Part shown: positions 43,601 to 52,344 of the stretch, in pieces
Position numbering within the stretch: position 1 is the stretch's first letter
Layout: each line of letters starts with the position of its first letter
NCBI GenBank assembly: GCA_021793595.1
Contig: JAJYSL010000005.1
Location: forward strand, 4,739-68,738
Origin: Acidobacteriota bacterium
GTDB taxonomy: Bacteria > Acidobacteriota > Terriglobia > Terriglobales > Acidobacteriaceae
Reading direction: 5' to 3'
Length of the DNA stretch: 64,000 nucleotides
The notes under the pieces: generated by a model
The model's input: the letters and a program-made list of their open reading frames with translations, nothing else
Database searches by the model: none
Told to the model about the DNA's origin: nothing
Program-made: the position numbers and the translations under genes

Positions 43601-43729
43601 TTGATCGTCAGCCAAGCGCTGACACTGTACACAACGCCGGTCATTTATCTCTATATGGATCGCTTACGCCTGCGAATGCTGGGGAGAACTCGTGACACGC
43701 TGCATGTCCCCATGGAAGAGGCAACGTAG
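40640..43729 (+). CDS. RND efflux permease, second of a tandem pair
   Basis: This 1029-residue inner-membrane pump starts by ATGA overlap with the first permease. It has the same architecture: RRPVATTLLTIAIAIAG, STGFVVDDAIVVMENISRHL (proton-relay Asp pair in helix 4), and GIVKKNAIMMIDFALVAERE. Its length is normal for the family and it lacks the Ser-rich insertion. The operon order of adaptor, permease, permease, outer-membrane factor matches multidrug systems of the MdtABC type. The substrate cannot be read from sequence. Confidence 0.95.
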   Translation: MNISEPFIRRPVATTLLTIAIAIAGAIAFTVLPVSPLPQIDFPTISVQAGLPGASAQIMASSVATPLERQLGHIAGITEMTSSSQLGNTSITLQFDLRRDINGAARDVEAAINAARTYLPANLPSNPSYRLTNPSDAPIMILGLTSDKYGRGKLYDEASTVMMQKLSQIPGVGQVIVGGGSLPSVRVDVNPAQLNSYGLTLNNVRSVLSLQNSDLAKGQLSDGNVTADILDNDQISEAAQYKPLIIGYHNGQAVRLSDVANVVDSAQNIRNAGYLNGIPSVTVIIFRQPGANIIATNELIRSQLPFLESILPQGIKTTVVLDRTTTIRASVTNVEQTLIISVLLVILVVFVFLRNWHSTLIPTVAVPVSLIGTFAVMWVFGYSLDNLSLMALTISTGFVVDDAIVVMENISRHLEQGMTPFAAALKGSREIGSTIFTISMSLIAVFIPILLMGGIVGRLFREFAVTLSTAIIISMVISLTTTPMMCAYILKEHKTEQHGALYRTSEKLFEGMLATYRHSLTWVLDNPFLTLVVLLLVIALNVVLIVQIPKGFFPQQDTGALIGGVQGPQDASFAVMDDSIKRLVGVIKADPAVANVNAYVGNGNGGFIYIALKPLDERKISAAQIINRLRPKLNRLPVASAFLQAAQDLRIGGRISAALYQYTLQSDNVQDLSKWGPILLANMKKLPGFQDVNTDQQNGGLEEYVAYDRTTAARLGLSSQSLDSSLYSAFGQSEVSLIYTELNQYYVVLEVAPQYWQSPEGLNYIYPSAKANGVVPLNAVATAQAGSTPLQVNHTGLFPSVTVSFNLAPGMSLSDATRLVNQMQARLNTPSSLHGFFAGTVQAYQQSLKTEPILVLTALLAVYIVLGILYESLVHPLTIISTLPSASVGAMLALMLFKIDLNVISIIGIVLLIGIVKKNAIMMIDFALVAEREGMSTSDAIFEACMLRFRPILMTTMAALFGALPLAFGTGTGSELRRPLGITIVGGLIVSQALTLYTTPVIYLYMDRLRLRMLGRTRDTLHVPMEEAT

Positions 43730-43816
43730 AACATACAGAAATTGCGGAATATGGATCGGCGCGTGTGGATGTGACATCGAGACGCCGCGAGAATGAAGCA
43801 ATGCAGGAAGTTCCTT

Positions 43817-45376
43817 ATGAAGAAAATCGCCATTATGCGGAAAATAGCAAATCGGCAACCAAGCACTGCGAGTTGCAGGTGCATATCTCTGTCGTTCTGT
43901 GGAGTTGCGCTCCTCAGTTGCGCGGTGACTGGCTGCGCAGTTGGTCCCAAGTATCACGCGCCGGTGACCCAGGCACCCACCGTATATAAGGAGTCGCCTG
44001 CGCAGCCGCACCCGGACACGGGGACGTGGAAGGTTGCGCATCCGCAGGACGCAATGCTGCGCGGCAACTGGTGGGAGATATTCCACGAACCGGAACTGAA
44101 TGTGCTGGAAGATCAGCTGAATATCAACAATCAAACTATCAAGCAATACTTTGAGAATTTCATGGAAGCTCGGGCGCTGGTCGGTGAAGCGCGCGCACTA
44201 TATTTTCCCACTGCTACGGGAGCCCCGTCTTTTTCCCGTTCGCTCTCCTCAGGCAACCTGACGAACTCCACAACCGCCAACGTAGGCAAGCTATTTACCA
44301 TGTACCAGCTTCCCGCAACCGTCTCCTGGGAGCCGGATGTGTGGGGCAGAGTTCGGAATACCGTGCATGCGGCTGAATACAACGCGCAGGTGAGCGCGGC
44401 AGATCTAGAAAATGAGCGGTTGAGCGAGCAGGTCGCGCTGGCGGAATATTTCTTTGAAATCCATGGGCAGGACGCGCTGGTTCGTCTGTATGCGGAAACG
44501 GTGGAAGCCGACAAGAAAACACTGGCGTTAACGCAAAGCCTATATGAAACCGGCGTGGACGATAGGGTTTCCGTAGTGGAGGCGCAAAGCACGCTGCAGA
44601 GCGCCGAATCCGCGGCCACCAACCTTGGCATCCTGCGGGCGCAATATGAGCACGCGATCGCGGTCCTGATCGGCAAACAGGCGTCGGACTTCTCAATTCC
44701 GATGAGTCCTTTGACCGTCGCCCCGCCGTCGGTCCCGATTGGAATACCGTCGCAGTTGCTTGAGCGGCGGCCGGACATCGCAGCAGCGGAGCGTACCATG
44801 GCCGCAGCGAATGCTGAAATCGGCGTGGCCTATGCCGCTTTCTATCCCAATCTGATTCTGTCTGCCAGTGGAGGGACGCAAAGCTCGGCGTTTTCCCATC
44901 TGCTTGACTGGCCCAGTCGCTTCTGGTCGGTCGGGCCTACAATCTCCGTGCCGCTTTTTAACGCCGCTCTGAGCCCAACGCTCCACGAGTACGTCGCCAT
45001 CTACAACGCAGACCTTGCCAACTACCGGCAGACCGTATTGATGGCGTTCCAGCAGGTAGAAGACTATCTCGCGCAGGTCCGCATCTTGTCACGGCAGATT
45101 CAGCAGCAGCGACAGGCTGTGGCCTCTGACCAGGCGGCCTTGGACCTGGAAATAGCCCGCTATCAAACCGGACTCGATCCCTATATCGACGTGGTGACGT
45201 TGCAAACTACGTTACTGAATGGTCAGCAGACTTTGGCGAATCTGCAGATCGAACAGATGACGGGCGCGGTGGCATTGGTGGGTTCGCTTGGAGGAGGGTG
45301 GGGCACATCGCAGTTGCCGACGCCTTCTCAAGTGGAGAAAAGCCCAAACGCAGCAGAAACGAAGATTCAGCAATAA
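43817..45376 (+). CDS. Outer-membrane efflux lipoprotein (TolC/NodT-like)
   Basis: This 519-residue protein has a lipoprotein signal with mature Cys at about residue 40 (AVTGCAVGPKY), then two OEP repeats. Helical repeats carry YPTATGAP-like and FYPNLILSASGG segments, SVEAQST-like (VVEAQSTLQ) and RRPDIAAAERTMAAANAEIG. The last is the NodT-family hallmark. It forms the outer-membrane channel for the two RND pumps. The ATG at 43817 is preferred because GGAAG precedes it; 43793 and 43835 are in frame. Confidence 0.93.
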   Translation: MKKIAIMRKIANRQPSTASCRCISLSFCGVALLSCAVTGCAVGPKYHAPVTQAPTVYKESPAQPHPDTGTWKVAHPQDAMLRGNWWEIFHEPELNVLEDQLNINNQTIKQYFENFMEARALVGEARALYFPTATGAPSFSRSLSSGNLTNSTTANVGKLFTMYQLPATVSWEPDVWGRVRNTVHAAEYNAQVSAADLENERLSEQVALAEYFFEIHGQDALVRLYAETVEADKKTLALTQSLYETGVDDRVSVVEAQSTLQSAESAATNLGILRAQYEHAIAVLIGKQASDFSIPMSPLTVAPPSVPIGIPSQLLERRPDIAAAERTMAAANAEIGVAYAAFYPNLILSASGGTQSSAFSHLLDWPSRFWSVGPTISVPLFNAALSPTLHEYVAIYNADLANYRQTVLMAFQQVEDYLAQVRILSRQIQQQRQAVASDQAALDLEIARYQTGLDPYIDVVTLQTTLLNGQQTLANLQIEQMTGAVALVGSLGGGWGTSQLPTPSQVEKSPNAAETKIQQ

Positions 45377-45434
45377 AACGATGCAATGAACGTTTACATT
45401 GGAAGGGATACAAAAAACTAGCTAAGGATCGTCC

Positions 45435-46790
45435 ATGGAGAACAAAAACAGCGCTCCGCTCGGCAGCGCTGCTCGCTTGCGTCGCAGTCTCACCCTGTGG
45501 GATTTGGTTCTTTATGGCGTGATTGTGGTTCAACCTGTCGCGCCCATGTCTGTGTTCGGGGTGTTGACCGACCGGAGCCATGGATATGCTGTCACCACCA
45601 TTCTGATTGCCATGGTCGCCATGCTGTTCACGGCCATCAGCTACGGCCGCATGGCGAGGGTTTATCCCAGCGCCGGTTCCGCGTTCACTTACGTCGGCCA
45701 GGAAATTAATCCAGCATTGGGCTACATCACGGGTTGGGGGATGGTGATGGATTACCTGCTGAATCCCATGATTTGCATTATCTGGTGCAGTCAGCAGGCA
45801 CACGTTTTTGCGCCGCATGTTGCTTATTGGGCATGGGCAGTCTTCTTTGCGGCAGTCTTTACCGGATTAAACATCCAGGGCGTCAAGAGTTCTGCCCGCG
45901 TAAACTTTGGCCTGGCAGTTGCGATGGGCGTGGTGATCGCAATTTTTTTCGTGGTCGCCGCACGTTATATTTTTGGTCATCATGGCGGAACTGACTTCTT
46001 CTTGCACCCCTTTTACGATCCCGCTTCATGGAACACCAAAGCGGTCCTCGGCGGGACGTCGATCGCGGTGCTGACGTACATCGGATTCGATGGGATTTCA
46101 ACCTTGTCGGAAGAAGTGGAGAACCCGCGAAGGAATATTCTGCTGGCAACGGTGCTGACCTGTCTGGTGATTGGCATTCTTTCCGCCATACAAGTGTATG
46201 CGGCTCAGCTCATCTGGCCGGCGTCAGAACCATTCCCCAATATCGACACGGCATTCGTGCACGTCGCCGCACGGGCCTGGCACCCGATGTTTATTATTGT
46301 CGGATTCACATTACTGGTAGCCAATTTCGGTTCTGGCATGGGGGCACAGCTTGGCGCGGCGCGCTTGCTGTATGGCATGGGCAGAAGCGAGGCTATCCCT
46401 AAATCCTTTTTTGGCAAAGTCGATCCGAAGCGACATGTCCCGCGGAATAACGTTCTCTTTGTGGGATTGATCGCTCTGTGCGGAGCCTTCATCATGAGCT
46501 ATGCATTGGGAGCTGAAATGTTGAACTTTGGCGCGCTGATCGCGTTTATGGGTGTCAACGCCGCAGCCTTCGTACACTATTTTGTCCGCGCGGAAGAAAA
46601 GAAGATCACCCACTTCATTCCGCCGGTTGCAGGATTCTGTATCTGTCTCTTGCTCTGGTTGAACCTGAGCCATACGGCGATCATTGCGGGTGTGATCTGG
46701 ATGGCAGCCGGAATCAGCTTCGGCGCCTGGAAGACTCACGGATTCCGTAAGAATCTGATCAATTTTGAACTGCCGGCGGAAGACGCCTAA
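45435..46790 (+). CDS. APC superfamily amino acid permease
   Basis: This 451-residue protein has about 12 membrane helices. The first carries LTLWDLVLYGVIVVQPVAPM and the second part YGRMARVYPSAGSAFTYV, both typical of APC amino acid transporters. IGFDGISTLSEEVENPRRNI in the middle is also characteristic. An AAGGA site precedes the ATG. The CocE-type hydrolase and an esterase follow on the same strand, so it may import a product of their action, but this is inference; substrate is unknown. Confidence 0.9.
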   Translation: MENKNSAPLGSAARLRRSLTLWDLVLYGVIVVQPVAPMSVFGVLTDRSHGYAVTTILIAMVAMLFTAISYGRMARVYPSAGSAFTYVGQEINPALGYITGWGMVMDYLLNPMICIIWCSQQAHVFAPHVAYWAWAVFFAAVFTGLNIQGVKSSARVNFGLAVAMGVVIAIFFVVAARYIFGHHGGTDFFLHPFYDPASWNTKAVLGGTSIAVLTYIGFDGISTLSEEVENPRRNILLATVLTCLVIGILSAIQVYAAQLIWPASEPFPNIDTAFVHVAARAWHPMFIIVGFTLLVANFGSGMGAQLGAARLLYGMGRSEAIPKSFFGKVDPKRHVPRNNVLFVGLIALCGAFIMSYALGAEMLNFGALIAFMGVNAAAFVHYFVRAEEKKITHFIPPVAGFCICLLLWLNLSHTAIIAGVIWMAAGISFGAWKTHGFRKNLINFELPAEDA

Positions 46791-46844
46791 ACTACGACTG
46801 CTGTTGCGCGTTCATTGGCTGACACGTTTTAAGGAGACCTCGAT

Positions 46845-48824
46845 ATGCGAAATGCAATTGCCTATTCGTTGCTTGCTTCGGCCCTTCTGACAACCACCGT
46901 TCTCGCCACGCCAAAACTGTCTGCTCAAGGCAGGAGCGGTTCGCAAGAGGCACAGATTGCGGAGAACAACGCGCTGGAAAAAGAGTTGGAGTCTGTTGCC
47001 ATCATCGATCGCAAGGTAATGATTCCCATGAGCGACGGAAAGCTGATGGCAGCCGACATCTATCGCCCAAAAGACGAATCGAAAAAGTATGGGACGGTTT
47101 TTGTTCGGACGCCATACAACTTTAACTACTGGGACATTGACCTGGGTGCGCCCCGCAATATGAGCGCGGAGTTGAATGCGGTGAAGCGCGGCTATGCCTA
47201 TGTGGAGATCAACGAGCGCGGGCAGTTTTTTTCACAGGGAAATTACGACATCCTGGGGCCACCACTGAGCGACGGATATGACGAATTTTCCTGGATCGCG
47301 AAGCAGCCCTGGTCGAACGGCAAGGTCGGAACGATCGGATGTTCTTCGACCGCTGAATGGCAGCTGGCGGTCACGGCCATGGGGAATCCAGCGGATGCGG
47401 CGTTTATCCCGATGGGATTTGGCGCCGGCGTTGGCCGGGTTGGACCCTATTACGAGCAGGGGAACTGGTATCGTGGCGGCGCGGTCCAAATGCTATTTAT
47501 CGATTGGCTGTACGGCGTACAGAATTCGGTGCGTCCGATGTTCCCGGGAGACACATCGCAGGCGGAGCTGATCAAAGAGTCCAGGGCCTTCGATCTTGCC
47601 CCGCATTTCCCGCCCGTCGACTGGTCAAAAGCACTCTGGCATTTGCCGGAGATGGACATCATCAAAGCTGTCAATGGTCCGAAGGGAATTTTCGCAGATC
47701 ATATGCCGGGGATCGCGACGGGTGGCGCCATGATTGAGCGCACTCCCAACGATCCCGCGTGGTACAAAGGCGGCCTCTGGAACGATAGCATGAAAATCAA
47801 CGTGCCCGGCTTCTGGTGGATGTCATGGTACGACGTGTCGATCGGTCCAAACCTGGCGGCTTACAACTTCGTGCGCAAGACCGCGCGCCCGGACGTTGCC
47901 AATGAACAGTACGCGGTAATTGCTCCTACCGGCCACTGCGGTTATTGGCGGGCGACCGACCACACTGTGATCGGCGAACGCGATATGGGCGATGCGCACA
48001 TCAATGTGGACGCGCTGACGTATGGCTGGTTCGATCACTTCCTGAAGGGCGAAGACAATCATGTGCTGGAAACGATGCCTAAAGTTCGCTACTACGTGAT
48101 GGGTGAGAATCGCTGGGAAACCGCAAACACGTGGCCTCCGGAAGGCGCACAGGCGCTGAGCTTTTATCTGTCGAGCGACGGCAAGGCAAACAGCCTCTAC
48201 GGGGATGGCTCGTTGTCCGTGGCTCCGCCGAAGCGGGATGTCGAAGACACGTTCACCTACGATCCTATGAATCCAGTGCCGACACACGGCGGCAACGTGT
48301 GCTGCGAAGGCAACGCGGTACATCCGGGCGCGTTCGACCAGCGGCAAATGGAAACGCGCAATGACATCCTGGTGTATACAACCGAGCCGTTCAAGCAAGG
48401 CACGGAAGTCAGCGGCCCGATCAACGTGACGCTTTATGTGTCTTCCGACGCGAAGGACACGGACTTCACCGTGAAACTGATCGATGTGGCTCCGGACGGC
48501 CCCGCCTACAATCTGGATGAAAACATCCAGCGGATGCGCTATCGCAACGGATATGACAAGCCGCTGGCCTGGATGGAGCCCGGCAAGGTCTACAAAGTGA
48601 CATTTCAGCCGATGCAGACCAGCGACTATATTGAAGCCGGTCATTCGCTGCGGATTGAGGTTTCGAGCAGCAACTTTCCGCGCTTCGATCGTAACTTGAA
48701 CACTGGCGGCAACAACTACGATGAGACGAAAAGCGTCGTCGCGCATAACGAAGTGCATCATTCGGCGGAATATCCGTCGGAGATCACCATCACGGTAGTG
48801 CCGCACCCTCACCCTATGAAGTAA
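46845..48824 (+). CDS. Secreted CocE/NonD family hydrolase (X-Pro dipeptidyl-peptidase S15-like)
   Basis: This 659-residue protein has a signal peptide (about 1-27), an alpha/beta-hydrolase S15 domain and a C-terminal jelly-roll. The probable triad is Ser in IGCSSTAEW (S167), Asp in [10 protein letters not shown] and His in [22 protein letters not shown] near residue 66 is the usual N-terminal motif. Such enzymes cleave esters, amides or X-Pro peptides in the periplasm or outside. An AAGGAG site precedes the ATG. The substrate is not determinable; an adjacent APC permease hints at an amino acid or peptide product. Confidence 0.9.
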   Translation: MRNAIAYSLLASALLTTTVLATPKLSAQGRSGSQEAQIAENNALEKELESVAIIDRKVMIPMSDGKLMAADIYRPKDESKKYGTVFVRTPYNFNYWDIDLGAPRNMSAELNAVKRGYAYVEINERGQFFSQGNYDILGPPLSDGYDEFSWIAKQPWSNGKVGTIGCSSTAEWQLAVTAMGNPADAAFIPMGFGAGVGRVGPYYEQGNWYRGGAVQMLFIDWLYGVQNSVRPMFPGDTSQAELIKESRAFDLAPHFPPVDWSKALWHLPEMDIIKAVNGPKGIFADHMPGIATGGAMIERTPNDPAWYKGGLWNDSMKINVPGFWWMSWYDVSIGPNLAAYNFVRKTARPDVANEQYAVIAPTGHCGYWRATDHTVIGERDMGDAHINVDALTYGWFDHFLKGEDNHVLETMPKVRYYVMGENRWETANTWPPEGAQALSFYLSSDGKANSLYGDGSLSVAPPKRDVEDTFTYDPMNPVPTHGGNVCCEGNAVHPGAFDQRQMETRNDILVYTTEPFKQGTEVSGPINVTLYVSSDAKDTDFTVKLIDVAPDGPAYNLDENIQRMRYRNGYDKPLAWMEPGKVYKVTFQPMQTSDYIEAGHSLRIEVSSSNFPRFDRNLNTGGNNYDETKSVVAHNEVHHSAEYPSEITITVVPHPHPMK

Positions 48825-48849
48825 GCAAAGCAAGCAGGAGGAATCCATC

Positions 48850-50388
48850 GTGCAATCTTTTCTTTCGTCCACCGGCTCGAGAACGTTGCGCGTTGCGGCG
48901 CTGGCAGTAGTCCCGTGTTTCCTGCCGCTGGCTCGTGCGGAAGTACGTTTGCCGTCAATTTTCGCGGACCATATGGTGGTGCAGCGGAGCCTCCCCGTGC
49001 ATGTTTGGGGAATGGCGACGCCAAATGAAATAGTGTCGGTTACATTTCGTGGGGAAACGGAAAGCACAATGACCGGACCGCTGGGACGGTGGAGCGTGTA
49101 TCTGAAACCGGGCAAAGCCGGTGGTCCATTCTCCATGGAGGTGCGGGGAACCAACAAGATCACGCTGCAGGATGTACTGGTGGGCGATGTCTGGATCGCG
49201 TCGGGGCAGTCCAACATGGAATTCCCCATGGCGGAGGGAATGAATCGTGGAGTGAACAATGAGAAGGCTGAGATCGCGGCCGCAAATTATCCTGAGATTC
49301 GCCTGCTGACGATTGCGACCAATTCTTCCGATTATCCGCTGGGAGATGCCGTGATCCGCCAGCCCTGGGGCGCGTGCACGCCCGCGACCGTCGCTCAGTT
49401 TTCGGCGGTTGGCTATTTCTTCGCTAGAGATCTGCAAGAACACCAACACGTTCCTATTGGAGTGATCGATGACACCTGGGGTGGAACCATCGCTGAAGCT
49501 TGGACCAGCCTGGATGGGCTTTCCGCGAATGCTTCGTTGATGCCCGTGTTTGCGTGGCGCGCCAAGCTGATGGATGAGCTGCCGACGAACATACTGGAGC
49601 AGAAGAAGGAGGAGGAGGAAATTGAATCCGCGAAAGCGGCGGGAAAGCCGATTCCGGAATTTTCCTGGCATCAGGATCCGGCGTCGTGGAAGCCGGCAGG
49701 CTTGTACAACGCAATGATCGCGCCTCTAACACCGTTTCCCATCAAAGGGGTGATCTGGTACCAGGGTGAGTCAAACGGCGATCCGGAATCCGTTCCAATC
49801 TACGGAGAGCTTTTCAAGACGATGATTCAGGACTGGCGCAATCATTGGACGGAAGGACCGTTTCCCTTCCTGTTTGTGCAGCTGACGAGCTGGAATCCTG
49901 GTTCGACATGGCCAGAACTTCGCGAACAGCAGACCGAGGCGCTTGCGCTGAAAAATACAGGCATGGCGGTGACGATTGATGTTGGAGATCCAGACAATAT
50001 TCATCCCAAAGACAAGCAGGATGTCGGAGCTCGACTAGCGCTGGCGGCGCGTGGAATCGCGTATGGGGAGCCGATTGAATATTCCGGCCCCATTTTTCGT
50101 CAAGTGACAACCGAGGGCCATGGCTTGCGCGTCTGGTTCGATCACACCGGCGGAGGCCTGACAAGCAAGGATGGAACGCTGCGCGGATTTGAAATCGCCG
50201 GTGTCGACCAGAAATATTTTCCCGCCCAGGCAACGATTGATGGCGACACCGTCTTGGTGTCGAGCCCCTCACTCGCTGCGCCGGTCGCAGTGCGATATGG
50301 ATGGGCCGCCAATCCCGACTGCAATTTATACAACGGGGCGAATCTTCCCGCGTCTCCGTTTCGGGCAAAGGTGTTCAACAGCAACTAA
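48850..50388 (+). CDS. Sialate O-acetylesterase (SGNH/GDSL hydrolase-like)
   Basis: This 512-residue secreted protein (signal about 1-30, ending ARA) has a SASA domain. The catalytic Ser is in ASGQSNMEFPM (S121), the oxyanion-type Asn/Gly in WYQGESN and the Asp/His pair in DVGDPDNIHPKDKQ. These enzymes remove O-acetyl groups from sialic acid or, in many soil bacteria, from plant polysaccharides. The start is GTG 48850 behind AGGAGG, 25 bp after the CocE stop codon, so probably one operon. Acyl group and carbohydrate cannot be specified. Confidence 0.92.
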   Translation: MQSFLSSTGSRTLRVAALAVVPCFLPLARAEVRLPSIFADHMVVQRSLPVHVWGMATPNEIVSVTFRGETESTMTGPLGRWSVYLKPGKAGGPFSMEVRGTNKITLQDVLVGDVWIASGQSNMEFPMAEGMNRGVNNEKAEIAAANYPEIRLLTIATNSSDYPLGDAVIRQPWGACTPATVAQFSAVGYFFARDLQEHQHVPIGVIDDTWGGTIAEAWTSLDGLSANASLMPVFAWRAKLMDELPTNILEQKKEEEEIESAKAAGKPIPEFSWHQDPASWKPAGLYNAMIAPLTPFPIKGVIWYQGESNGDPESVPIYGELFKTMIQDWRNHWTEGPFPFLFVQLTSWNPGSTWPELREQQTEALALKNTGMAVTIDVGDPDNIHPKDKQDVGARLALAARGIAYGEPIEYSGPIFRQVTTEGHGLRVWFDHTGGGLTSKDGTLRGFEIAGVDQKYFPAQATIDGDTVLVSSPSLAAPVAVRYGWAANPDCNLYNGANLPASPFRAKVFNSN

Positions 50389-50957
50389 AGCGTCTGGGAC
50401 GCAGAGAGTTTCGCGAGTTTGCGCAACGAGCTGAGTGGATCGTTAACGCGTCGACTGAAAGTGATGGAGACATAGGGAACCCAGCGAAAACGAGGCGGCT
50501 TGACACCTCGGCCCATGGCGACACGGTTCGCCACCATGGTTCCGATTTTGGCTTGATCCAAAACCCACGCAGGATAATTCTCGCCCTGATGCTCCTTGAT
50601 TCGATCACGTGCAGCCTGCAGCCGCGCTACGCCAGCGGCATCGAGCGGCGGCGGCGGCGTGTCGAAACCGTACAAAGCCTTCCATGCCGCTCCCAGCAAA
50701 GGAAAATCCGGCCGCAACGCCACCGGGTCAGATTGAGGCTCGAGTGAAGTCGCCGGCAACGCGTCGAATTCCCGATCGGTCCTGTCCAGTGGCGGCGCGA
50801 GGATAGGGTGCGCGTGGTTATCGACCGCCCAGATGGTCGAGATCTGGTGCGCAATTCCAGTATCCATCTCCGGAGTTGCCTGCTGCGCGTAACAGAAACC
50901 GGCAGGTAGTAGCATCCCGGCTGCTGCCAGAGTTAGGAATTGTCGCACACACTTCAT
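50385..50957 (-). pseudogene. Amidohydrolase family protein, N-terminal fragment
   Basis: This 190-residue frame has a signal peptide (about 1-24) and the start of a secreted amidohydrolase: IWAVDNHAHPILAPP holds the HxH-type metal motif. Homology-like sequence runs to about FRWVPYV (residue 163). The rest, SITFSRRVNDPLSSLRKLAK onward, has no family character, and the barrel with the remaining metal ligands is absent; such proteins are normally far longer. It is convergent with, and overlaps by 4 bp, the esterase gene. It is most likely a 3'-truncated pseudogene. Confidence 0.7.
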
Positions 50958-51052
50958 CGCCTATATCTCAATTGCAACAGTGACAGATACATATTGGCGC
51001 ACGATGGCTCAACCGCACGCCACACCCGCCGCGATGGCGGACGCGGGCTGTA

Positions 51053-51433
51053 TTACTTGCGCAGATAGGCATCCGTTCCACGGATCCAGTCCTCTCGAGG
51101 CGGACAAAAGATATCCAAATCTACCGTATCTTCCAAAGCTTCGGCACTGTGCGGCAAGTTGGACGGGATGACGAGAATTTCCCCACCACGCACGATCAGT
51201 TCCCTGCCTTCGATGACGAACTTCAACGCGCCATCCAGGACGTAGGTGATCTGCTCATTGTCATGACTATGTTGCGGCACGAGCGATCCTTTGCGCAGAA
51301 TGATTCGGGCCAGCATGCTGCGCTCTCCGGCAACAAACTGGCGATCGATCAATGGATTCAGTTGCTCGACAGGCATATCCTGCAGGCGAATGTGCTGTAA
51401 TTTGGAGCTTGCCTGGTCCGTGTTCGTGCTCAT
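51053..51433 (-). CDS. Cupin domain-containing protein
   Basis: This 126-residue protein is a single conserved beta-barrel. The metal-binding set is visible as PQHSHDNEQITYVLDG (two His, Glu) and a later His in PSNLPHSAEAL. There is no signal peptide. Small cupins serve as isomerases, dioxygenases or sugar-binding regulators; nothing here picks one. It is divergent from the SDR gene, 104 bp away, a common arrangement in catabolic loci. The start ATG at 51433 is supported by the Ser/Thr-rich N-terminus only weakly. Confidence 0.88.
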   Translation of the reverse strand: MSTNTDQASSKLQHIRLQDMPVEQLNPLIDRQFVAGERSMLARIILRKGSLVPQHSHDNEQITYVLDGALKFVIEGRELIVRGGEILVIPSNLPHSAEALEDTVDLDIFCPPREDWIRGTDAYLRK

Positions 51434-51525
51434 TGTGTCTACCCTTCCCCTTCGTGTGGCCTAAGTATCGCAGTCTACCTAGGCTGTAGACCGCGTCGAT
51501 GCAGGACGCGGACGGACTTGATATT

Positions 51526-51537
51526 TATACTCACCCT
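51526..51537 (+). promoter_or_regulatory. Possible -10 box giving a leaderless SDR transcript
   Basis: TATACT at 51526-51531 ends 6 nt before the SDR ATG, the spacing that would place the transcription start at the A of the ATG. No Shine-Dalgarno is present. No good -35 box is found at 17 bp, so this is tentative. Confidence 0.3.
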
Positions 51538-52326
51538 ATGGAAACGGGACTGGGAAGTCGTGTCGCCATTGTTGCCGCATCCAGCAAAGGAATCGGTCGT
51601 GCCACGGCGCTTGCTTTCGCCGCCGAAGGCGCGAATCTCGCCCTCTGCGCTCGTCATGCCGAGCCCTTGAACCAAGTCGCCGAAGAAGCGCGGCGGGTGT
51701 ACGGGGTGACTGTTTATACCGAGACGGTCGACGTTGCGGAAGACGAAAGCGTGCGCCAGTTTGTGGACAATGTTCACGGCCATTTTGGCAGAATTGATAT
51801 CTGCGTGACAAACGCCGGTGGTCCGCCAGCCAAGCCGTTCGCGAAAACCACAATGGCGGAATGGGACAGCGCCTATCAGTTGAACCTTCGCAGCATCGTA
51901 TCGTTCGCACATGCGGTTCTTCCTTCAATGCAACAACAGCACTGGGGGCGTTTCATCGCTATCACATCGGTGGCCGTCAAGCAGCCAGTGCTCGAACTGG
52001 TTCTTTCCAACGCGGTCCGCACCGGCGTGCTTGGGTTGGTGCGTTCCCTGGCGACGCAATACGGTCCCGACAACATCACTATCAATAATGTTGGCCCCGG
52101 TTATACCGCGACCGATCGGGTAAAAGAACTGGCGCAATCGACCGCGCAAACCACGGGTCGCACTGCCGCCGATTACGAAGCGGAAGTGGCGAAAGACATT
52201 CCGCTGCGACGACTGGCGAAGCCGGAAGAAGTCGCCGATGCGATCGTCTGGCTTGCTTCAGAGCGCGCTGCATACATCACTGGGCAAACCATTCTGGTGG
52301 ACGGTGGCGTCTATCGCGGCTTGTAG
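51538..52326 (+). CDS. SDR family oxidoreductase (FabG-like)
   Basis: This 262-residue classical short-chain dehydrogenase has a variant nucleotide loop (VAASSKGIGRATALAFAAEG), NAGG at the NNAG position (CVTNAGGPPAKPF) and SITS replaced by ITSVAVKQP. The C-terminal TGQTILVDGGVYRGL is intact. The usual catalytic Tyr-x3-Lys is not evident: the sequence around 155-165 reads PVLELVLSNAVRTGVLG, so Tyr and Lys are replaced. This pattern is seen in a recognised FabG-like subgroup. METGLGSRVA at 51538 matches that subgroup's start; the frame extends to 51499. No ribosome site is seen. Confidence 0.85.
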   Translation: METGLGSRVAIVAASSKGIGRATALAFAAEGANLALCARHAEPLNQVAEEARRVYGVTVYTETVDVAEDESVRQFVDNVHGHFGRIDICVTNAGGPPAKPFAKTTMAEWDSAYQLNLRSIVSFAHAVLPSMQQQHWGRFIAITSVAVKQPVLELVLSNAVRTGVLGLVRSLATQYGPDNITINNVGPGYTATDRVKELAQSTAQTTGRTAADYEAEVAKDIPLRRLAKPEEVADAIVWLASERAAYITGQTILVDGGVYRGL

Positions 52327-52344
52327 CGTAGGCGTCGCTCCTTC

